64,000 nucleotides of DNA from positions 24,007,491-24,071,490 of the forward strand of contig CM052361.1 in assembly GCA_028551475.1 (NCBI GenBank). The letters are read 5' to 3'. Made by a program: the position numbers and the translations under genes. Each line of letters opens with the position of its first letter. Position 1 is the first letter of the stretch. This DNA is from Casuarina equisetifolia. Taxonomy: Eukaryota; Streptophyta; Magnoliopsida; Fagales; Casuarinaceae. The notes under the pieces are model-generated. The model was not told the DNA's origin and searched no databases. It saw nothing but the letters and a program-made list of their open reading frames with translations. Positions 9,991 through 21,259 of this stretch are shown here, in pieces.

Positions 9991-10865
9991 AACCTCTCCT
10001 TATGAGGGGACAATAAGGGAATCATCATATCCTCTATGGAGGTCCCTGGTATAGTTCACGTTCTTAAGAAGGGGAGCATGGAAGCTCCAGAAAATGCGGT
10101 AGCTAACTTGTTCAGCCTTTCTGTTGTGGATGAAAATAAGATCACAATTAGTTCTTCTGGAGCCATCCCTGCCCTTGTAACCCTACTGAGTGAAGGAACG
10201 AAGGATGCTGCAACAACATTGTTTAACTTGTGCATTTACCAAGGGAACAAGGGGAAGGTAACAAAGGCCGGTGTTGTTCCTACACTAATGCAGCTACTAG
10301 CAGAACCATGCAGTGAAATGTTGGATGAGGCACTTGCCATTTTAGCGATATTGTCTAGCCATCCTTAAGGTAAGGCTGCCATTGGAGGTGCAGAGGCAGT
10401 GTTAGTATTGGTAGAGGTTATTGGGAATGGATCTCCACGGAATAGAGAGAACGCAGTTGTTGTTTTGGTACACCTTTGTGCTAGAGACCAGCAATAACTT
10501 TCAAAGGCCAAAGAACTGGGAGTGATGGGTCCACAAATGGAACCGATGAAAGGAAGAGAGAGGCAGTACAGCTGTTGGATCGTTTGAGCAGATTTATTAA
10601 GCAGCAGAAGCAGCTTGCGGCGCATGCTCAACCCCAGCAGTCACAGCCACCCTCCACGACAACTGCCGATAAAGATGAGGTTTTTATTTTCACTCGTTGA
10701 CAATTTTTTTTTTTAAAAAAGGTTCTTCTAAAGTATTGAAAGAGGCGGCTTTACGTTAGAGGGAGAGCTGGAAGATCACCTACCCCATTCGTAAGTTATT
10801 CGTTTGTATGAATGAGGACCTACTCTTGAGCAGAGTACTCGTAGAGCCTTCAACCGGGTAAAGGT
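9991..10865 (+). pseudogene. PUB ARM-repeat exon and 3' UTR start, decayed duplicate
   Basis: Forward copy of the last PUB exon and 3' UTR (matches 24,954-25,893). The ARM coding sequence is clear at 10,036-10,365, for example [19 protein letters not shown] and [20 protein letters not shown]. The copy lacks the 15-bp stretch coding QRGK of the intact gene, has an in-frame TAA where the gene reads HPEGK, and a further stop in place of the tyrosine of DQQYL. A deletion removes GPLVDLAQ. Its tail has one glutamine-rich unit where the intact gene has several. The upstream exons are missing in this orientation, so it cannot encode a U-box ligase. The 3' UTR copy is split by the copia element and resumes at 16,357. 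Confidence 0.92.
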
Positions 10866-13800
10866 TGTAAGAAACTGTGAGAGAGCATGAAAGATTTCTC
10901 TATTGCTGTGATAATTTATAAGTATGCTTGCATTACATATATAGGGAGCAAGACCTAAACTAATAAGGAAAGCCAAAATATATACAATAATTACAAGGAT
11001 ATTAAGCCTAAATTGTGGGCTTAATATGGCAGCAAGTTTGGTGAGATAGCTATGCGTTAACATTCCCCCTCAAGCTGGAGATTTGAACAAGTCAAATGCT
11101 CCAAGCTTGGAGAGAAGGTGCCAATGCTGTTTACTGCAAAGTGCCTTTATCAATAAATCTGCAAGTTGTTCTTTTGTGGAAATATGTCTTGTAGTGATGA
11201 TTCCTTATTGAAGCTTTTCTCAGACATAATGACATTCAACTTCAATGTGCTTAGTACGCTTATGGAAAATGGGATTAGCTGTAATTTTCTTCGCAGCTTC
11301 ATTATCACAATGTAGTAGTGCAGGACGCTTCATACAAAAATTGAAATCCTTAAATAATCCAATGATCTAAACTATTTCACAAGTGGTGACCTGCATGGTT
11401 TGACATTCTACTTCTGCGGAAGATAATGAGACAGTTGGTTGTTTCTTGGACCGCCATGATATCAGAGAATTGCCCAACATAATAAAGAATTCGATGGTGG
11501 ATCGTCTTGTCATAGGACATGTGTTGTAGTCAGAGTTACAATAAGCACGCAACTCAAACTGAGATGAGGATGGAAACATGAGACTAAGCCCTGGGCAACT
11601 CTTGAGGTATCTAATGACTTTTAAAGCAGCCTCCATGTGGGACTGTTTCAGATCATGCATAAATTGACTAAGAAGCTGGACCGGGAAAGTAATATCAGCT
11701 CTGATGAGTGTCAGGTAAATCAATCTGCCAACAAGTCGCTGATATACTGATGGATCAACAAGAGGTGGATCGCCTAACTTTTCTTCATAACTCGTATCAT
11801 ACTCAATGCTTGTGAATTTCTTATTTTGTTCCATAGGAATCAAGGATGGCTTGGATCCAGCAAGGCCTGCTTCAGAAATCAATTCTAGTGCGTATTTTCG
11901 TTGACTCAACGCTATGCCATCTGGAGATCGAGCAATTTCAAGACCCAAGAAAAATTTGGATGGACCAAGGTCTTTTATCAAGAAAGTAGCATGCAGATAT
12001 TGCTTGAGATCTGAGATTGCCTCTTGACTATTTCCTGTAATCAAAATGTTATCAACATAAATAAGTAAGGCTACAAAAGAAGTACCTCTCCTTTTGGTGA
12101 ACAAGTAGTAGTCATGGTAGGATTGTGTGAAACCATGGGCAAGTAAGGCTCTAGTAAATTTTGCATTCCATTACCTAGAAGCTTGCTTCAACCCATAGAG
12201 AGATTTTCACAATCTATAAACAAGAGACTCCCCTTAATTGCGAAATCCAGGGGAAAACTTCATATAAACTTCCTTAGAAAGATCACCATGGAGAAAGGCG
12301 TTTTGAACATCCATCTGATAAAGTGACCAATGATGAACAACGGCAATAGTAAGAATGAGACGGACAGTGACATGCTTCGCTGTAGGAGAGAAGGTGTCCT
12401 GAAAGTCAATCCCTTCACGCTGACTAAAACCTTTAGCGACTAGGCGAACTTTGTAACGATCAATGGAACCACTGGCATGGTACTTGATCTTGTAGACCCA
12501 TTTACATCCAATAGGACATCGACCAGGAGGCAAAGGAATTACATCCCAAGTATGGTTTGCCTCAAGGGCAGCAAGCTCAGCATCCATGGCAGTAACCCAA
12601 TGAGGGTTAGTAACAGCTTCATGGTAGTAGGAAGGTTCTTGGGTGGCAGAGATGGAGGCAATAAAGTGTTGATAAGGAGAGTGACAATTGTGGAAGGAAA
12701 CATAGTTGGAGATGGGATATAAAGAGGTGCATGAAGAGTTAGGTAGGATAGGACACAGATAGTTTGAGGTCCAAATGGGAGGGTGGGTAGAACGGGTAGA
12801 GCGGTGCAGAGAAGGCTCAGAAGGAATAAAGGGTAGGGAAATATGAGGTTCGGTAGCGGGGTTGGTGGAGGAATGAGGGGTGGAGTCAGGAGGTAGTGAT
12901 TCGGGAGGGGTGGAGTCAGTAGGTAGTGACTCGGGAGGGGTAACTAGAGGAGAGGGACAATCGGGAAAATCAGGTAGGTCAACGAGTAAGGAGGATGAGG
13001 TATAAGTATCAGGATAGGAAAGAACCGGAGGCATCAGAGCCGACAAGCTGTCCATAGTGGGCAAAGAAGCAGAAGAAGAACGAGAAGAAAAAGAGAAGGG
13101 GAAGACCGTTTCTTGAAAAATAACATTACGACTAACAAAGAAATAGCGAGTAGCAGGATCATATAAACGGTAACCCTTCTGAGAGGAAGGGTAACCCATG
13201 AAAATGCAAGGAGTGGCACGAAGGCTAAATTTGTCACGAACACCTAAGGTGGTAGCATAACAACGGCAACCAAAAACACGAAGATGATCAAGGATAGGAG
13301 GTTTGCCAAAAAGTTTTTCAAAAGGGCTAAGACCATGAAGAGAGGAAGAAGGGAGATGGTTAATAAGGTAAGTGGCAGTGAGGAGGCATTCGCCCCAAAA
13401 AGAAGGAGGGATGTGAGCGTGAAACATCAAGGCTCGAGCAACATCTAATAGATGTCAATGTTTACGTTCAACAACTCCGTTTTGCTGGGGAGTGTGGACA
13501 CAAAAGGATTCATGCAAGATGCCAAGTTGAAAGAGGAAAGAGCGACATTCAGAGGAGAAAAATTCAGCACTGTTGTCAGAACGAATGCGTCGGACAAGAG
13601 AGCCAAATTGGGTTTGGACAAGTGAGATAAAGTATTGAATCTTGAAAAAAAAACTTGACTTTTAAATTTAAGAAGAAATGTCCAAGTAGCACGAGAAAAA
13701 TCATCCACAATGGTAAGAAAGTATCTAGCACCATCGTGGGTAGGAGTCCGATGAGGACCCCAAACATCCATATGTACCAACTCAAAAATGGAAAAAGTGA

Positions 13801-16361
13801 TACTATGACGCGTGGGGAAAGGTTGGCGTGTTTGTTCGGCGAGGGGACACATAGTGCAGGTGAAAGAAGGAGGCAAGTAATAGAGCAACCAGAAGAAGTA
13901 AGAGTTTTTAAAGAAGAATGACCCAATCGTTTATGTAAAAGCTCATAAGAAATATTATTGATAGAAATAAAATTACAACCTGAAGGTTGAATTGGAGTAC
14001 AAAAATGAGTTTGAATGGAAGCTAAATAATCAGAAAAAACATAATGGAAATGAGCAGGAAAATCAAAACAAAGATAGTAGAGCCCACGGTCAGCCTTGCC
14101 GAGCCCGATTAGAGCCCCAGTCGTACAATCCTGAAAAACACAGAATTGGTTGAAGAAAAGAGCCACACAATTATTGTCATTGGTTAGTTTTTGAACAAAA
14201 AGCAAATTATGCTGGAAATAAGGAGCATAGAGAACATTATTGAGATGAAGTTTAGGACAAGGGCAATAATGGCCAATGTGGGTGATAGGACTAAGTGTTT
14301 TATCAGGTAATGTGATGTTAATAGGTGCAACACATGGAGAAACGAAATCAAGAACATGGAAGTTGCATGTAATATGGTCAGTGGCCCCTGAGTCGATAAT
14401 CCAAGAAGATGAAATGGGTGAACAAGAAGAAGCTGTACCTATGAATGAATCAGAGGGACCCATTTGATTGATAAGGGTGAGGAGCTTGTGCTGTTGATCC
14501 TCGGTTAGTTAGAGCCCAATGGACCCACCAAAGGCACTACCGGAGCTAGAAGGCGGGTGGCCCAAAATGCTAGCACTCGGAGTTAATGGGTGGTGTGGTG
14601 GACCAAAAGCAGGCCTACTAGAGGAGACCAAGTGAGGCGATGAAGGGGGTCCATAGCCAATAGGATCATTGCCCCTAGTAGGAGGCCCAAGAGCAGAGGC
14701 AGCATGGGCTAGAGGGCCAACTTGTGCGCAAGGGGATAGTGCTCGACCCAGAATGAGGTTTGGAGCACTGCGTCTGAAAAGCGACGGCGTCACCACCAAG
14801 AGAGGGACAAACGTCGGCAACAGTGCGCTAAAGTAGGTCTTGTTTCATCAGCGAATAAAGCTTCTCCACAATCGGAAGATCGTCATGGGACAAAACAGAT
14901 GAGTGAAGGGTGGAGAACTCTTCCGGTAAAGCTAATAATAGCTTCAAGGAGTGATCTTCCTCCTCACAACGGCGAAATAGCTTGCTGGTTTTACAAGTGC
15001 CACCACAACAACAACGAAGTGGGGGCTGTTGGGCATCCAAAGCACCCTAAAGCTCCTTCAAACGAAGGTAGAAGGAGGTAAGCTCAGCACTAGAGGCACC
15101 AAGAGGCAGGCGGAGGTCACCGATGGCCTGTTTCAAGGAGAATTTTTGAGTCCCGCTAATCTAGTCGAAACTATCTCGGAGTAGTTGCCAGACCTTGGCG
15201 ATGGTGGGAGCAGTGAAGACCATAGTCTCGAGTGAGGAATCAACAGAGTGGGTTAACCAAGTCTTCAAAGCTGCATGACACTGGTCCCAACGAGCAATAG
15301 CGTCACCATCGCCAATGGGGCATGGGAGCTTCCCAGTCAGAAAACCCATCTTATTTTGAGCAAGGAACACAGTTCGGATTTGCTCACTCCAAACATGCCA
15401 GTTGGTCTCGCCAGTAAGCTTCTGGGACACGATGCATGCCGGTTGAAGATTGGCAGCAGTGAGATGGTATAGGTCGTGGAGAGGAGAGATAGTGGAGCTG
15501 TTAGTAGTGGCCATGAAGAAGGTGAACAAAGACGGCTAGGGTTTGAGATGAGGGAATTAAGGATAAGGGTAATTTGGTAAATAAAGAAAGTAATAGCAAA
15601 AGTGACTAGGGTTGACGGAAAATAAAAAACAAGGGAGAACACGGCTAGGGTTAACGTGAAAAGAAAGGGAAAACAAATGAGGAAAGAAAAGGCGGCTAGG
15701 GTTGCGTGTATAGGAAGGAGGAAAAAGATAAATTTGAAAAAGATGAGAAAGTGGCGTGACTTATGTGAAGGAAAAAGGAAGAGGAGAGAGAGAAAACTCT
15801 TTTGGCTACAGTGAGTTGGAAAAAAAGGAGGAAAGAGAAAAGAGAATTGTGAAGGATGAAGAGAAAGGACGAAGAAAGAGAAAATATCTTGGTCTACGGG
15901 GAAAAAAAGTGACAGGAAAGAGAAAGAAAGGACCAAAGGGAGGGAGAGAATACCTTTGTCTGAGGGTGGAAAAAGTAACATGAAAGAGAAAGAAAGGACC
16001 AAAGGGAGGGAGAAAGGACGAAACAGAAAGTGAAAAATTAACAAGAACTAACGGAAGAAGAAAGCAATGGATGAAAAAAAAAAAAAAAAAGCAAGAGGCT
16101 CACAACTTGTTGGAAGAGAGAAAAAGGGCGGAAGCTAGGATCGTATGGCTCTGATACCATATAAGAAACTGCGAGGGAGCATGAAAAATTTCTCTATTGC
16201 TGTGATAATTTACAAGTATGCTTGCATTACATATATAGGAAGCAAGACCTAAACTAATAAGGAAAGCCAAAATATGTACAATAATTACAAGGATATTAAG
16301 CCTAAATTGTGGACTTAATATAGCAACAAGTTTGGTGAGATAGCTGTGCGTTAACAGAGGT
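10861..16361 (-). mobile_element. Ty1/copia LTR retrotransposon (fossil, broken)
   Basis: LTRs of 197 bp each lie at 10,866-11,062 and 16,160-16,356, beginning TGTTAACGC on the minus strand. The primer-binding site for initiator tRNA-Met abuts the 5' LTR (16,147-16,159). A purine tract (GAGGGGGAA) abuts the 3' LTR. The 5-bp target duplication (AAGGT/GAGGT) sits at 10,861-10,865 and 16,357-16,361; the intact PUB 3' UTR shows the empty site. Parts in copia order on the minus strand: gag near 14.8-15.5 kb; protease with DSGATDH near 14.4 kb; integrase with the HKRLGHSS zinc-finger region, about 13.2-13.9 kb; reverse transcriptase and RNase H, about 11.4-12.6 kb. It is broken, with roughly half a dozen interruptions. 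The LTRs differ at 11 of 197 sites, all transitions, suggesting an age of a few million years depending on the clock. Confidence 0.95.
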
Positions 16362-16480
16362 CATCAGGGCTGAGATGCATCTAATAGACTTGGGAAGTGT
16401 ACCATTGTAACACGAACTTCTATGATTATCCCCGGTTTTTAATGAAGAGATGTTTCTTGTATTCGTCCCAAACAATGCCA
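16357..16480 (+). pseudogene. Rest of the duplicated PUB 3' UTR, right of the copia element
   Basis: Matches 25,893-26,020 of the intact locus, starting GAGGTCATCAGGGCTGAGAT. It is continuous with the copy that stops at 10,865, which shows that the retroelement inserted after the gene duplication. Confidence 0.9.
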
Positions 16481-17430
16481 TTGTGACTACTAAGACGAAA
16501 TAGTCATTACCTCAAATCTTTGCTTCTTCTTTCTCAAATGACTCTTTATCATCTTTGACTGAAATGGGAACCCCTACCAAAGGGATAGATGACCGTCTTT
16601 AAAGGGATGATGTGACTCCATTGTCTCTAATTAAGACTTATATTTATACGCCTTTAAAGGTTTTGGTAACCCTATTCTATGAAGTTAAACCTGAAATCTT
16701 TGACGTGTTCTCCCTTGAAATTGATCATAGGAGTTGTTTTCTTTCGGTATCATCATTACTTCATTCGAGAATTCAATCAACGTGTGTTGAAGCAACAAGG
16801 TTTTAACAATTTTAGCTTGAAAATTTGACTTAGCTCAGTTTGTCTGATTAGTCGTTCGGAGGTGCCATCTAAATGAGAAGAAAAGGAAGGAAGAAGGTGA
16901 AGAAAAAGACGAGAGGAGGAAAGAAAAACAGAATATGCAGACTCGGGCCGCTTTGCGTGAAAGCAACACGCAGGGTTGGCCACTGTCTCAACGCTAAAAG
17001 CACTATTTAGCAGATTCACCATTGGAAAAGGAAAAAAGAAGCACTACTCATGAGACGAAGAACATTTCACGATTATCCATGTATATTCATCAACACGAAG
17101 CATAACTTCGAAGCTTGGATTTTCGAGCCCTGCTTTGACCGCTTCGAAGCATTTCTCAACAGCAGCAAAAACCACTGCTTCTTTTTTCCTTCCCTGCACT
17201 TTTTCTTTACCCGTTTATGTAATTTTTCAAGTTTCTGGTGATTGTTTTTTCACTGTTTTCGTCCCCCTACCGACTATGATGATATATATATATATAGAGA
17301 GAGAGAGAGAGTGCATTTTCATGTCTGCCTGTACACTGTATTGATTGCTTTCTTCGTTCTTGCCGGGCAGCTTTGGTCCTTTTTTTAGGACTCACGAGTA
17401 CCATCCCTAGTTTGATTTGAATGGTTAGAT
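16481..17430. repeat. Locus duplication blocks S4+S5 (copy 2)
   Basis: Direct match to 27,316-28,385. Both copies contain GAAATGGGAACC-like and CGGGCCGCTTT landmarks, a run coding no convincing protein, and a purine-rich simple repeat. Here the simple repeat is (AT)n(GA)n near 17,281-17,311, and in the right copy it is GA/GGGA-rich. It follows the PUB 3' UTR in both loci, with about 1.3 kb of extra sequence in the right copy, so it marks the downstream end of the duplicated unit. Confidence 0.87.
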
Positions 17431-18962
17431 TTTGCATGGATCAGTCCTAGTAAAAAAACTAATCTTTCTTTTCTTTTTTCCTGCGGAATACAAATAGTAC
17501 TTTTCATAAAAGAATAATTGTTCTTTTAACTCTTGATTTTAGGGCACTCATTGTGGGGACCAGAAGAAAAAGGTTTTCTAGGACTCAACAAAGATAATAT
17601 AATTATACTTTTCAATCACTTAGCTAGTTTTTTTTTTTCAATTCTTAATTCATAAAGCAAAGTTAAATAATATTGACTGAAAAGTGGAAGTCATTGATTA
17701 ACTACTTACGCTCAATATTATACCCTAAAATCACGTTATAGGATTCCTAGGCCTTTTTTGTCATGGAAAAAATATTAATTTTGTTTAGTATTGAATATTT
17801 CACGGCCTTACAACTTTTTTGCATGTTTAATATACATGACAACACTATTTTTAAGAATAATATGATTATGTTTGTAGAGATAATCCTATTTCATTCATGC
17901 TAATTTTTGTTATCATATCTTTCATTGATAAATTAAGAATTCTATTTTATTATGTATCTTTTTTGTTGAATAAAAATTCTTACTTCTGATAAATTTCTTG
18001 GTGATAAATACATAACTAAAACAAAATGCATTTGGTTAACACAAACTAAGAAATGAAAGCATCAATAATACTTTTTCCATAAATAAAGTTTGACAAATAT
18101 TAATATTAATGATGAGAAAAGTCTCATATAAGAAAGAAATGTTATTGGGTAACTCTTAAATATAAAAATCATCTTCATAAGTCAATAGTTAGCATCAGAA
18201 TTAGACAATGGTTTTTTTAAATATATATTAAAACTTAATTTAATTTCATTCAACTTTCATTTAATTTTAAATCAATCATATAGAGATAGTTTAGGAAATG
18301 TTTATTTTCTTCCATTTAACCTAAAATCCTAAGGAATACCCGCGTTGCACTCCTTGTTTTGAAAAGGAAATTTTCCTTGGCTTAGTAGTCATTGGATAGA
18401 CCCACCACGTGGCCTTGTAGGAGTTAGAATGCCCTCCCCTCTCCATGTGAGTAAAAGAAAATAAAACCCTATGGAATAAAATTACACATAAATAATAACT
18501 AAATAATGTTTGAATATAAAAATATATATATTAAATTTCTAATAAGTGTATTAATCTAGATGGGAAGAATTGGTGTGAAACATGTCTTCCACTTTCTCAG
18601 TGGAACAAACGGACAATCTTTTCTTCTTTCTGGTCATTTAGCCAACATGGGTAAAACGCTTGCGTTCACGTGCGATACGGAATTGCCCCAATCAAACTCC
18701 GACTCGGTGGGCAAACTACCAAGGAAACTACATACCGGACCCGCTTGTGACGCTGTCCTTTCCCGTTGTTTAAGGAAATGCCGTTGCGCTAAAGACCAAA
18801 CATCTCTTAAGAGACATCTGACCTGTCCTTGCGGCGCATCACATGCACCTGCCACCCTCAACTGCTGTCTCGGACCCCACGTGGAGCCCACTAGATGCGA
18901 CGGTGGATATATCAAATTTCTGGGTCTTCCTCGTCGATCCATCGGCGTAAATAGGATCCTAA
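17431..18962. repeat. Locus duplication blocks S1 and S3 (right copy)
   Basis: S1 (17,431-17,665) matches 4,915-5,130, and S3 (about 17,870-18,962) matches 7,311-8,155. S3 contains a long frame on each strand in its GC-richer end. The frame is not preserved in the left copy and has no recognisable domain, so I do not call a gene. Two G-boxes (CACGTG) lie at 18,667 and 18,878. Confidence 0.85.
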
Positions 18963-20747
18963 ATGAACGGCTCCGATTGGTCCGCAGCCCCAAGACCGGA
19001 TCGTGCCACGATGGACAGGACCAGGCCATCATTGCTTACATGTCGAGCATGTGCCGCGGGCTTCGTCTCCCGGACCCACCTCGGGCTCGTGGACTTTTCC
19101 TTGATTGGGTATGGCCATCGGACGGCTCCGACTAACCGTGGCGCCTGGTCTCGCGAGATCAGCTCGGAAGCTTCTCGACCCAGCCGAGCCGATGCCAACG
19201 TAACCACTCTAATTAAGACGTAAACCACTATCCGGTAGACCAAATGATGTCTCTCTTTCCTAAACCCACCACTCGCCAACCAGCGCATGTGGGCCACGTG
19301 TATCTCTGTTTTACTTGGACAGGGTTCCTGGCCAGCCTGGGCAAAGCATCAAACGCCTCAGGGAGCCCGTGATCTCTCCACGTGTATGGTGTGGATTCAT
19401 CCCAGGTGTGAAAAGTTCAAGCTCTCTGCTTCTTTTCGTCTCTGTTGACTTTCTACAAAGATTTTGGACCCACCTTGTTAGGCTGTATTGCATTACCCCG
19501 ACTTTAAATTGCAAAGTCGCAACCAATAAGAAATCGCATCTAGAGCAGCCTAACCCGAAATCGACATAGAGAGTTTTCCGCCATTTGTTTCTTTCTGATT
19601 TTCTTCCAACACTTATCTGTCTTTTGTAATTGTTTGACAGGCTTATATTACTATCTCAGACAAGTCAAACTATGCTAATCTTATTAATTCATCACTGAAC
19701 TAGAACTAACTAGAACTAGCGAGAGTGATCGACTTAATAATGTAAGACTGATAGATACTAATTTGAATAAAATGTTCATTTACACATCAAAATTTATCTT
19801 CCGAGTAACTTGATTGAGAATTTTATTATTTTACATCCACGTAAGCTTATCAATTATCCAAAAGAGTTATGGAATCTCAATGCTTTATTAACTTTTGGAT
19901 GATATGGCGAGTGCCTTCTTTTCCGACACCAGTGATTCAAGCCGTGCACGGAAACGTCGAGGCGAAGCATTGGCGTGACATATCCAACTATGAACGGCGA
20001 GGAAGAGCTATCCGGCATGGTAGACGCACTTTCTTCTACAATTATTGTATCGCAGGGGTCCTTTTTTTGCACGGACAGCGTCACTTCTTTTAGCAGGACG
20101 CGTCGGGTGTTTGCAAGGGAATGATGCCGGTTTGACCGCCATGATTTGCCATCCATGTGAACACAGGCATGGAAAAAGCATTGGGTCGGTGCTCCCTATC
20201 AATTCCATGGCCCCAGCCCTGAAACTACACATAATAATATGCCTAAATCAGGAAGACAGCTGGTCTTGGAATCTATCTTCGTCCTTGTCTCGTCTATTTG
20301 TTTCCCATATTTGACAAAAAAAATATCTTCTCCGGAAAAAAAAAAAAAAAAAAAAAGACAGTTGTACATGCCTGGTTTTTGCTTTATTCGGTAAAAAGAC
20401 TGAATCCTAGTAACTAGGGTAAATCTACAATTAGTATGTTAATTAGCACTTTTAAGTTGTTTCTAATTAAGTATTAAAATATGTTGAAGGCTGACACAAC
20501 ATCTTGTAAGGAAACATTGTACATAAATGATCAAATCAGTACTAAACAGCATAATGACAGTGGAGGAAATTATAGCTGAGCGTGAGGTACAAGGCACCTT
20601 CCTCTCTTAATAAATTTTCATAATAAGATCTTGAATTGGAAAGAATCATTAACGTGTTGAAAAGTTCAATTCAAAAACACACAGCTTGGAAAATAAATTA
20701 AAAAAAAATTCTATAGAAGGTTCGGACGTGAACAAAATACTCTTAAC
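18963..20747. other. Far-upstream region of the PUB gene, GC-rich island
   Basis: This stretch is GC-richer than its surroundings up to about 19,570, with two more G-box cores at 19,295 and 19,379. A second island with frames on both strands lies at 19,860-20,240. An A-run is at 20,336-20,357. No frame here shows a known family. Confidence 0.45.
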
Positions 20748-21259
20748 AATATCATATTAGCACATTAAAAATATAAGATATAATACTAAGTTGAAGTGTC
20801 AATAGATGAACAGGCGGCCAGATTTTAAGATTAAAAAGAAGGCACGGCGTAACTAATTTGAACGGTTCCAATAGCTGGGCCAAACTGTCGACTGCCTCTA
20901 AAATGAGCGCTGACATAACCGAATCAACAGGCTGACCCGAAACGCAGCCGAGCGGAGCCGAGTAGACGAGCCTCTCGGCTTCGGTTTAGCTTTTCCTCAC
21001 AGCGGAGCCGAGAAGTCACCAACCGCGAGTTAAATCGGGACCCAACCATGGTTAAGCGCTTAGCTCCTATGCCCTCCCCTTACGGCCCCCAACCCAGCCT
21101 TTTTCTGGCTCCCATGGAGAGTTGGAAACGACTCTGACCAGTGGTTCAACGGGCGGTAACTGATCAAATCTACGGCGACACTGGACCGACGGGAAGTCTG
21201 CGGTTGTGACGGTGCGTTCGAAACGGTGGCGTTCCGGGGAGATTTCGAAGTTCGGAGCT
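20748..21259 (+). promoter_or_regulatory. Proximal promoter and 5' UTR of the PUB gene
   Basis: Sequence from 20,748 to about 20,975 is duplicated at 5,188-5,450. It carries a purine/GC-rich stretch with repeated GCGGAGCCGAG units at 20,950-21,012, then a GC-rich leader to the ATG at 21,260. I assign it as promoter by position and by its conservation between the two copies. The exact start site is not visible. Confidence 0.6.

Noticed and set aside
15756-15983. Lysine/glutamate-rich plus frame in the copia element
   Set aside because: It is a by-product of a purine-rich untranslated part of the element on the opposite strand.
18560-19135. 191-codon plus frame with several cysteines
   Set aside because: It overlaps a 132-codon minus frame in a GC-rich stretch, matches no family, and is not kept in the duplicate at 7,850-8,150.
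19854-20156. 100-codon minus frame starting MDGKSWRSNRHH
   Set aside because: It has an ATG and reasonable length, but no domain is recognised, a plus frame overlaps it, and no splice context supports it.
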